From contig CAVTJN010000019.1 of NCBI GenBank assembly GCA_963735055.1, positions 186,001 through 250,000 of the forward strand: DNA of 64,000 nucleotides, in the 5' to 3' direction. The DNA comes from JBBITI01 sp963735055. GTDB taxonomy: Bacteria; Chloroflexota; Dehalococcoidia; Dehalococcoidales; UBA2162. Below the pieces are notes generated by a model. It was not told the DNA's origin, did not search any database, and was given only the letters and a program-made list of their open reading frames with translations. The position numbers were made by a program, and so were the translations under genes. Position 1 is the first letter of the stretch; every line of letters starts with the position of its first letter. Positions 52,909-60,163 of this stretch are shown piece after piece.

Positions 52909-54718
52909 TTAAGATGGCCTCACCTTGTAAGTGCTAATCGGTACCGGCTCGGTGGAAAGCGCCATATTACCGTTCGACTGCTGGAGAAGTATCCATTTGA
53001 GCCAGTTCTTGTCGTCGCGGCCGGGATAGTCTTCCCGGAAATGGAAACCGCGGCTCTCCGTTCTCATCAGGGCGGCCCGGAAAGTCATCTCGGCGCAGGT
53101 CGTCATGGCGACGACCTCGTGGCATTTGCTGAGATAGTGGAAGTCCTTGGCATGGAGCTCCGGTAGTCTCTCCCTTACCTGCTGGACCCTGGCGAGACCT
53201 TCTTCCAGCCTCTCCTTGCTGCGCCGCAGGCTATACCTCATGGGCGCCATGACATCCTGCAGCGAGGCGATGGCGTCCCAGGGCGACAGCTTCTTGTCGG
53301 ATTGAGCTGGGACCATGATCCGATCTTTGAGTTGCTTCACGGCAGCAGGGTCCGGTTCGACCGAGGATGTGGACGCTGCGAAGCGAGCTGCCGAAGGTCC
53401 TCCCCAACCGGCGCTCACCACAGCGAACATGATCCCCGACCCTGGTGTGACCCCAGGAGGCGACGCGATGGCTCCGGCCACCGCCGAGCCGGCGTAACTG
53501 GTGTCGCCGATGGCCCACAGACCTTCGATGGTGGTCCTCATGTCGTGGTCTACCCGTATGCAGGAGAGCTCTCCATGGAACGGCACGGCAATGGCTCGCT
53601 TCGGTGACGGAGGCCCTCCGTATTTCTGTTCCTTTTCCCGCATGCGGCGATTCCAGTCGCTCAGTTTCGGGAGACCGGCGCCCATCATCATGCCCGGCCC
53701 TGCAGATCCCCGTTGGCCCCCTCCCGGCGGGCCTCCCGGCGGTGGTCCTCCAGCCGGCGGTCCTCCCGGGCCTCGTCCCGGTTGCTGTCCAGGTGGACCG
53801 CCGAACGGCGATCCCGCCGGCGGCGAGAACAGTATCGGTCCTCTGCCTTCGGCGATCTCTTTCTCCAAACCCACGGCCATCCTTACCGGCAGGAATACCC
53901 CGGCAGGACCGGCGACGGGCATGTACTTCTGCTGCAGGTTCTCGCCGAGCGAGTTCACCAGGAACTGGTGTCCTACCTGGCCGGCGTCGAAGTCCTGGTA
54001 CACGACGTGGCCGTAGAGGTTGCCGTATTCGGCGTTCCTCATCTGGGCGCCCGCCCGGTAGGCAGCGGCAATACCATCACCGGTGCCGGCTACCCAGAAA
54101 CGCCTGACTTTGTAGCCGCAACTGCCGTTGGCCAGGATGGTGGCCTTTGCCTTGAAAACGTAGAACTTGCCGGTGATGATATCGAAACCAACGGCCCCGA
54201 TAACCCGGTCGTCCTTTCTAAGCAGGTCCACCACATGGATCTTGTTGAGCATTCTGGTGCCCAGTTTCCGGGCGGTTGCCCGCAGCGGCACCATCATATC
54301 GATATCGATGAACGTGCTGGAGTACTCCGGCGCCCAGGCCATGCTGCCCATGACGGCCAGCTTACCGTCCGGTTGCCTGGCAAACTTGGCTCCCCACTTG
54401 CCGAGTTGCTCGATGGCGGTGTACGTGTCGCCAACGTATTTCGTCAGCGCCTCCTGGTCATTGAGAAACTCCCCGACAGTCCTGACCTGAAACTCAATGA
54501 ACTTGTCGCCATCGTTGCCGGGAGCAAGAAATGCCAGGATTCCGCCGATCTTGGTCGCTTTTCCGGCGAAACCGACGGTTTGCTTTTCGACCATCAGCAC
54601 GTCGATGTTCGGGAGCCGCCTCTTTTGCTTTGATGGCCGCGGCCAGTCCTCCGACGCCACCGCCAACTATCAGCAAATCAGTTGCGACAACTTCGCCGAG
54701 CTCTTCTAATGTAGCCAA
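52909..54718 (-). CDS. Fumarate reductase/SDH-type flavoprotein with a Pro/Gly-rich insert
   Basis: About 600 residues when the start (TTG 54718, MATLEELGEVVATDLLIVGG, FAD motif GGGVGGLAAAIKAKEA) is joined to the main frame by a one-base shift near 54610 (APNIDVLMVEKQ). The main frame alone opens at 54666. GAVGFDIITGKFYVFKAKAT and LWAIGDTSYAGSAVAGAIAS are FAD contacts; the C-terminal helical domain is typical of the SDH/APS-reductase A family. Between them (about 53690-53830) lies a tract rich in GGPPG units, absent from normal relatives. With the ferredoxin just upstream, it may reduce an activated ring or enone. Confidence 0.8.
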
Positions 54719-54738
54719 TTTCTGTCTCCTCCTTGTTC

Positions 54739-54957
54739 TTAGAATGAAGACCGTAGGGGCGCCGGCACAACGGGGACCACTTCGATAGCATTAACTGGAC
54801 AGGCGGCTTCGCACGCCAGACACCAGACGCAGTCCTCGGGATAGGCTGCGACCGGCTTTTCGGTTTCGTTGTCCCAGCGCAGGGCGTCGACAAAACAGGC
54901 GCTTACGCACATCTTGCAGCTGGTGCACGTGTCGTAGGTCGATGCTATCTTCTCCAC
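54739..54957 (-). CDS. Two [4Fe-4S] ferredoxin
   Basis: A 72-residue protein with two full cluster motifs: CTSCKMCVSACFVDAL and CVWCLACEAACPVNAIEV. It resembles APS-reductase beta-type ferredoxins. The frame begins at GTG 54957, with a poor ribosome site. A strong one (AGAGGTGAG) stands before an ATG at 54982 that is one base out of frame, so a start-region indel is possible. It is the expected electron donor for the flavoprotein 21 bases downstream. Confidence 0.85.
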   Translation of the reverse strand: MEKIASTYDTCTSCKMCVSACFVDALRWDNETEKPVAAYPEDCVWCLACEAACPVNAIEVVPVVPAPLRSSF

Positions 54958-55002
54958 CCAGTTCTTCGGTACGCTTCTCCATGCTCACCTCTTTCCTCAC
55001 AT

Positions 55003-55700
55003 CTACTTGACGTAGATGATCTTGCCTGCCTCCTTCTTGATCTTCAGCGAGGCCTTACGGTTGATGGCGGGGTCGGGCACTGCCTGCCAGATGCCCCACA
55101 GTGCCGGCAAGAAGGCCTTGAACGTGCTTACTTCGGAGATGTTGTGGGCGGGCCAGCCGCCTCCCGTCGGTTTCTTGCCGCTGGGGTGAGGACCAGGCGG
55201 AGGTCCGCCGGGGCGAGGCCCGGGGGGCCACCTCCGGGAGGGCCACCCCCGGGAGGACCACCTGGAGGACGTCCGCCAGGAAATCCGTGCATGCATGACC
55301 GCATCTTGCAGCCGCCGGGAATAGCTTCCCACTGATGGGAAAGGTTGACGAAGCCGACCCCCCCAGGCTCAGTCGCCGGTCGGCCCGCCGCCAGGAGATG
55401 GCTGTAAGTCCAGAAGTCCTTGTGCTCCGGTGTGCCGATGTTCGGATCCACCCACTCGATGCGCAGGTCCATGACCGGGCCAAAGTCAATGCTCTCCTTG
55501 GCTATCTGAACGGCGCCAATATGCCCGCCGAGCGGCGGCGGCACTTCCCACTTGAAGCCCTTGTGCTCTTCGGGGCACCACAACTCGTACCCCTTCTCCA
55601 TGTTGACCCACCACCAGTCGATCATCTCCTCCGTGCAGCCAGGGATAATGTGGTCGACGACCATCCACCCCGGGGGATACTTAGCCTCTGATTCTGCCAT
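55003..55700 (-). CDS. PhlG-like (diacetylphloroglucinol hydrolase family) protein with Pro/Gly tract
   Basis: Residues 1-140: PPGWMVVDHIIPGCTEEMID, WWWVNMEKGYELWCPEEHKG, HIGAVQIAKESIDFGPVMDL, ending GGCKMRSCMHGF. This resembles the PhlG-type DAPG hydrolase family, which cleaves a C-C bond to remove an acetyl group from an acylphloroglucinol. A GGPPGG-rich stretch (about 55195-55290) follows. The open frame stops at 55128; a shift at the G6 run (55222-55227) restores HPSGKKPTGGGWPAHNISEV ... KEAGKIIYVK ending at 55003. AAGGAGGAG precedes ATG 55700. Confidence 0.7.
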
Positions 55701-55713
55701 TAACTCCTCCTTC

Positions 55714-57093
55714 CTACTTGAAAGATCCGTGGTCACGAACGGCCTCTGTTAAGGCCCGGACATTCTCGGGCCTTGATTCGTCCGGCAATCCGACGCCGCT
55801 GTCAATGACTAGGCCGCCATTGTCGGCGAAGATGTCGATGAGCTCTCGGACGTCATCCTTGACTTGTTGCGGCGTTCCGGTGCACATGAGAGCGGTCGGC
55901 ACGTTGCCCCAGAAGCAAGAAACGTCGCCGAGAAGCTTCTTGGCCAGGTTGCGGTCGACGTCTTGATAGTGCATGACAAACTTCTTCGGTGGCAGCTCCC
56001 GGAAATACTTCAGCCGTGGCGTGTAGTCACCTTCGGCGTAGACGATCGGCCTCAACCCGGCCTCGATCAGGCCCAGGATGAGGGATTTCAGGCACGGCCA
56101 GTAGAACCTGGCGAACTGCCTGTCGGACATGAAGCCACCCGAACCGCGATGTAGGAAGATGACTACCCCCTTGACGCCACTCTGTTCGGCCATCATGGCC
56201 GCACTCGGAACGAGCGTCGCATTGACCATGTCGATGAGTCCGAGCAGTTTGTCCGGCACCTGGTACATGTCGAGTGAGCTGCCGCGTAACCCGCGCAAAC
56301 AGTCAGATATCCAATCGAAGGCGCAAAAAAGCATAGGTCCCGCCACGAACGGGTACCCGAGATCCATCATCTCGAGGCTATATCGGCCCACCATTCGGCC
56401 ATTCTTTTCAGTCTCCCGACTGAGATCAAGGAGCTTCTCCAGCAGCGCTCGGTTGTCCGGTTGGGAGAAGATCCCCCCGACGAAGCTCGGCAGCACATAA
56501 GCGCTCGACACCGATAGAAGCTGCATTGCACTTGCGACTTCGGCCAGGCGGCCCACTTGCCCCATGGTTGTCGAGATGCGCGGCCACAGCTTCTTCACGA
56601 CAAACCCATTCGGGTCCCTGAGTATCTCGTCATACTCGTTCTGAAGCATGTACTCATTCTCGACCCATTGAAAGGGCACGCCGTCGCCCAGGGCAGCGCC
56701 AGGCCACTTCATCTGCCTGATTCCCAGCAGTTCGAGAGGCCTGCCGGCGAAGACCGATACGCCCGGGACCGCGGCGTCCCAGTCGTTCTTTAGCGTGGCC
56801 TCTTTGAGCGCCTGCAGATTACGTCCCGAATCATATTGGGCGTCCCGGTGCGACATACCGGCCGCCCTGGCGGCATAGTAGTGTACGACCACCGGGGCCA
56901 CGGGGACACGATCGGGCTGCCGGAGGCTGAACGCATCCTCCATGCGCTTTTGCCGGGCCAGATAGTCCGACGACGGCTGGAATGCCGGCGCCTGCAGTCC
57001 ACGCGTCACGTCAGAGCTATCAACCACAGTAGCCAATCCAGCCGACGCCCTATTCCGGTAACTCCGACTTCCATTGCATTTGCATGTTCGCAC
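55714..57093 (-). CDS. Uroporphyrinogen decarboxylase-family protein
   Basis: About 459 residues as opened at 57093; the first ~30 look non-homologous, so the true start may be later. RMEDAFSLRQPDRVPVAPVV is the family's N-terminal signature, then a TIM-barrel with SGVKGVVIFLHRGSGGFMSD and PPKKFVMHYQDVDRNLAKKL. In anaerobes such proteins are mostly corrinoid/CoM methyltransferases (MtaA/MtbA-like) or substrate-specific demethylases rather than haem enzymes. As first gene of a catabolic operon it may demethylate a methoxylated substrate, but no corrinoid protein is present. Confidence 0.8.
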   Translation of the reverse strand: MRTCKCNGSRSYRNRASAGLATVVDSSDVTRGLQAPAFQPSSDYLARQKRMEDAFSLRQPDRVPVAPVVVHYYAARAAGMSHRDAQYDSGRNLQALKEATLKNDWDAAVPGVSVFAGRPLELLGIRQMKWPGAALGDGVPFQWVENEYMLQNEYDEILRDPNGFVVKKLWPRISTTMGQVGRLAEVASAMQLLSVSSAYVLPSFVGGIFSQPDNRALLEKLLDLSRETEKNGRMVGRYSLEMMDLGYPFVAGPMLFCAFDWISDCLRGLRGSSLDMYQVPDKLLGLIDMVNATLVPSAAMMAEQSGVKGVVIFLHRGSGGFMSDRQFARFYWPCLKSLILGLIEAGLRPIVYAEGDYTPRLKYFRELPPKKFVMHYQDVDRNLAKKLLGDVSCFWGNVPTALMCTGTPQQVKDDVRELIDIFADNGGLVIDSGVGLPDESRPENVRALTEAVRDHGSFK

Positions 57094-57094
57094 A

Positions 57095-57156
57095 TGTTAT
57101 CATATGCGAAGTCGTCATGGCATTCCTATATAACACAAGGACGCGCGGCTTGTCAA
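57095..57156 (-). promoter_or_regulatory. Promoter and operator of the catabolic operon
   Basis: On the minus strand: TTGACA (57156-57151), 17 bases, TTATAT (57133-57128), or TATATA with 18. The 38-base segment from 57132 to 57095 matches 31 of 38 positions to the DppBC promoter at 39092-39129, including the -10 and the GACTTC/ATATGATA parts. The MarR gene begins 130 bases away on the other strand, so it is the obvious candidate regulator. If this start is right, the UroD-like protein begins downstream of 57093. Confidence 0.75.
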
Positions 57157-57283
57157 TGGCCAACCTGGCTACCTACGGGATGGACGTCATTGGGTTCGGA
57201 TGAGTACAATAGAATCCAATTATCGGGATCACAAAGTGGCGGTTGGCGATGGGCTGCGGAGGCGTAGGATCGAAGGGGGGATT

Positions 57284-57748
57284 ATGCGGAAGGCAGACGA
57301 TCCGCGGATTGTTCTGTACGGTTTGCTTGACCAGACGAGCGAAGCGATCCTAAAGGCGGTGGAGCTGGAGCTCGGTCAGTACCAGATGAGTACCCCACAG
57401 GTCAAGATATTGCACATGCTCGCGCAAGGCAATGGCGGGATGACTCTCAGCGAACTGGCAATCGGGACCGTCAGGGAGTTGAACTCCATTTCAACACTCA
57501 TCGGCAGGATGCAAAGAAAGGGCCTTGTCAAGAAGCGCAAGAAACCGGGAGACGACAAGACATACGTGACCTTGTCCGACAGGGGCAAGGACATCTACAA
57601 CAATACGATCACTGAACGTTCCATCTACCTGATCTTTGACGCCCTATCAGAAGAGGAGAAGAGCGAGTTTGCGGCCCTCCTGAAGAAGCTTCAGATGAAA
57701 GCGCGGGCGCTTCTCGGTCTGGACTACAAACCGCCGTTTTTGGCATGA
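57284..57748 (+). CDS. MarR-family transcription regulator
   Basis: A 154-residue winged-helix protein. Helix-turn-helix region MTLSELAIGTVRELNSISTL, then LIGRMQRKGLVKKRKKPGDD and wing KTYVTLSDRGKDIYNN. MarR proteins usually repress catabolic or efflux genes and release DNA on binding aromatic ligands. ATG 57284 follows AAGGGGGG and is better than the upstream in-frame start at 57200. Six bases separate its stop from the molybdoenzyme gene. Confidence 0.9.
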   Translation: MRKADDPRIVLYGLLDQTSEAILKAVELELGQYQMSTPQVKILHMLAQGNGGMTLSELAIGTVRELNSISTLIGRMQRKGLVKKRKKPGDDKTYVTLSDRGKDIYNNTITERSIYLIFDALSEEEKSEFAALLKKLQMKARALLGLDYKPPFLA

Positions 57749-57754
57749 TTCAGC

Positions 57755-59872
57755 ATGGGCGAGACCGTCGTCAAGTCAGTCTGCCGGGGCTGTCACGGGG
57801 TATGCGGCGTCAACGTCCACTTGCGCGACGGCGTGGTGGTGAAGGTCACCGGCGATAAGGACTGCCCCACTTCGCTCGGGTACATCTGCGCCAAGGGCCG
57901 GGCCGCCCCGGAGCTGCTGTATCACCCTGACCGCCTCAAGTATCCCCTCAAGCGAGTCGGCTCCAGGGGTGAAAACAACTGGCGGCGTATAGGTTGGGAC
58001 GAAGCCCTCGACACGGTCGCCGGCGAGTTCACGAAAGTGAAACAGCAGTACGGCGCCGACTATATTGCGGCCACTCACGGCACCGGGCGCCCTTACATCG
58101 TCTTTTTCGAGAGATTCGTCCGTTCGCTGGGCACGCCGAATTTCTTCGGCGGGATGCACATCTGCTATTTCCCCAGGCTGGCAACGGCGGCGCTCACCAC
58201 CGGTGTCCTTCCGATCTGTGACTATTACGGCTTCGGTGGGACCTACCCGAAATGCGTCCTGGTTTGGGGCTGCAATATCACCGAGACGGGGGCCTCGGAC
58301 GGAATGTGTGGTTTCCAGCTGAAGCGCACACTGATCAGGCCAGGGGTGGTATCAATCGTGGTCGACCCCCGCAAGACGGGCGTGGCCACCGGCGCTACGC
58401 ACTGGCTGCAAGTGCGCCCGGGAACAGACGCGGCATTGGCCCTGGCGATGCTCAATGTGATAATTGCCGAGGGTCTCTACGACCGGGAGTTCGTAGGGAA
58501 GTGGACCACTGGGTTTGACGACCTCGCCCGACGCGTTGCTCAATACACCCCGGAGTGGGCCGCGGCGATCACCTGGATCCCAGCCGAGAGCATTCGTGCC
58601 GCGAGCCGAACCTACGCGACCACGAAGCCGGCCTGCATCCAGTGGGGCGTGGCGATCGACCAGGGAACGAACAATCTTCAGACCAGCCGGGCGATCCTGT
58701 GTCTCTCAGCCATCACCGGTAATCTGGACGTCCCGGGCGGCGACGTATTCTTCGTGCCGCCCAGGAACATCGTCATCCAGGCGCCACGTCTGAACCCGGG
58801 CATCCTTGGCCCGCCACTGCCGGCTGAGACTACGGCGAAGCGGATCGGCGCCGGACGCTATCCGTTCATTGACCAGGTACAACCGCAGGAATTTTTCGAC
58901 GCGGTTGTGAGCGAAAGGCCCCACCCCATAAAGGCGCTGTTTATTATGGGCTGTAATATTCTCGTTGCCCATGCCTATTCCGAGAAGATGATGGAGGCCT
59001 TAAACAAGATTGACTTTACGGTGGCCACCGATCTATTCATGACCCCGACAACCCAGATGGCCGACATCGTTCTGCCCGCCGCCAGCTGGCTGGAACAGGA
59101 TGACGTTGCGGACCTGCATTTCACCTGGTGCGTGCTGGCCAGGCAGAAGGTTGCCCAGGTGGGAGAATGCCGTGATGACAAGCAGACTATCATCGACCTG
59201 GCACACCGGCTTGGCCTGCAGGCAGACTTCCCCTGGAACACGGTGACCGACTGGTGCGACTGGCTGCTGAAGGACACCGGCCTGACATTTGAGCAGTTCA
59301 AGAAGCTCGGGATCCTCAAAGGCGAGATGCGCTATCGCAAGTACGAGAAGGAGGGTTTCGCCACGCCGTCGGGCAAGGTTGAACTCCGCTCCTCGACGCT
59401 GGAGTCGATGGGTTTTGATCCACTGCCTGGCTATGTTGAGCCGCCGGAGAGCCCGTATTCGACACCGGAGACACTGAAAGACTTCCCGCTAGTCATGACT
59501 ACAGGCGCCCGGACCGAACCCTACTTCCACTCCGAAGGCAGGCAGATCGGGTCGCTGCGACGGATGATGCCCGATCCGATCCTTGAGATTCACCCGGATA
59601 CCGCCCGTTCACTGGGAGTTGGCGACGGCGACCGTGTGTGGGTGGAGTCACCGCGGGGTGGCAGGATTATCTTGAAGGCCAGGCTCACCGGCATTGTCCA
59701 TCGCCGAGTGGTCAGCGCGCAACACTCCTGGTGGTTCCCGGAAAAGGCCCCGCCCGAGTACGGTTTCCGCGAGTCGAACGTTAACATGTTGACCCATGGC
59801 TTGCCCTTCGACCCGCACACGGGTTCGGAGTCATGGCGATCCTTTCTGTGCCGGGTGACGAAGGCAGGCTAG
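57755..59872 (+). CDS. Molybdopterin oxidoreductase, acetylene hydratase/transhydroxylase-like
   Basis: A 705-residue DMSO-reductase-superfamily protein. [4Fe-4S] ligands Cys10, Cys13, Cys17 and Cys45 (CRGCHGVCG ... YICAKG). A Cys at residue 137 in GMHIC lies where acetylene hydratase has its tungsten-ligand Cys. The C-terminal cofactor domain contains ATPSGKVELRSSTLESMGFD. No Tat signal, so cytoplasmic. Acetylene hydratase has Asp after its second cluster Cys; here it is His14, so that reaction is unlikely. A redox-neutral hydroxyl transfer or hydration on the pathway substrate is possible. Confidence 0.85.
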   Translation: MGETVVKSVCRGCHGVCGVNVHLRDGVVVKVTGDKDCPTSLGYICAKGRAAPELLYHPDRLKYPLKRVGSRGENNWRRIGWDEALDTVAGEFTKVKQQYGADYIAATHGTGRPYIVFFERFVRSLGTPNFFGGMHICYFPRLATAALTTGVLPICDYYGFGGTYPKCVLVWGCNITETGASDGMCGFQLKRTLIRPGVVSIVVDPRKTGVATGATHWLQVRPGTDAALALAMLNVIIAEGLYDREFVGKWTTGFDDLARRVAQYTPEWAAAITWIPAESIRAASRTYATTKPACIQWGVAIDQGTNNLQTSRAILCLSAITGNLDVPGGDVFFVPPRNIVIQAPRLNPGILGPPLPAETTAKRIGAGRYPFIDQVQPQEFFDAVVSERPHPIKALFIMGCNILVAHAYSEKMMEALNKIDFTVATDLFMTPTTQMADIVLPAASWLEQDDVADLHFTWCVLARQKVAQVGECRDDKQTIIDLAHRLGLQADFPWNTVTDWCDWLLKDTGLTFEQFKKLGILKGEMRYRKYEKEGFATPSGKVELRSSTLESMGFDPLPGYVEPPESPYSTPETLKDFPLVMTTGARTEPYFHSEGRQIGSLRRMMPDPILEIHPDTARSLGVGDGDRVWVESPRGGRIILKARLTGIVHRRVVSAQHSWWFPEKAPPEYGFRESNVNMLTHGLPFDPHTGSESWRSFLCRVTKAG

Positions 59873-59967
59873 GGTTCTCTGCCGGCCGGCTCGACCTTGC
59901 GGCCATGCATGCAAACACCACGCACCCAAAGGACCTCTTCAGCTAGAGACCATGCGTCTTTTATTGT

Positions 59968-60022
59968 CCACCATACTGTACGAAAGGTAAAAGTATGTCC
60001 TTCGGGCGAACCTTCTCCCTAT
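59968..60022 (+). repeat. Dispersed repeat family E, copy 3
   Basis: CCATACTGTACGAAAGGTAA ... CGAACCTTCTCCCT matches 7779-7821. It lies ~150 bases upstream of the LuxR gene. No gene is seen between 59873 and 60163. Confidence 0.5.
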
Positions 60023-60163
60023 TGCTCTGCCTCGTCCGAGTTACTGCGTGAAGACGTCGAACCGGTCGAGTCCGTCTCGCAGCAAGAGCACATGGTACAA
60101 TGGCGTCAGTCTGATCGTCTTTCTCATTACGGTCACGTCGTGTTCTAGCAGCCTGAGGAGGAT

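Noticed and set aside
53713..54633. Plus-strand open frame opposite the flavoprotein
   Set aside because: Shadow frame of GC-rich coding sequence; the minus-strand FAD motifs are clear.
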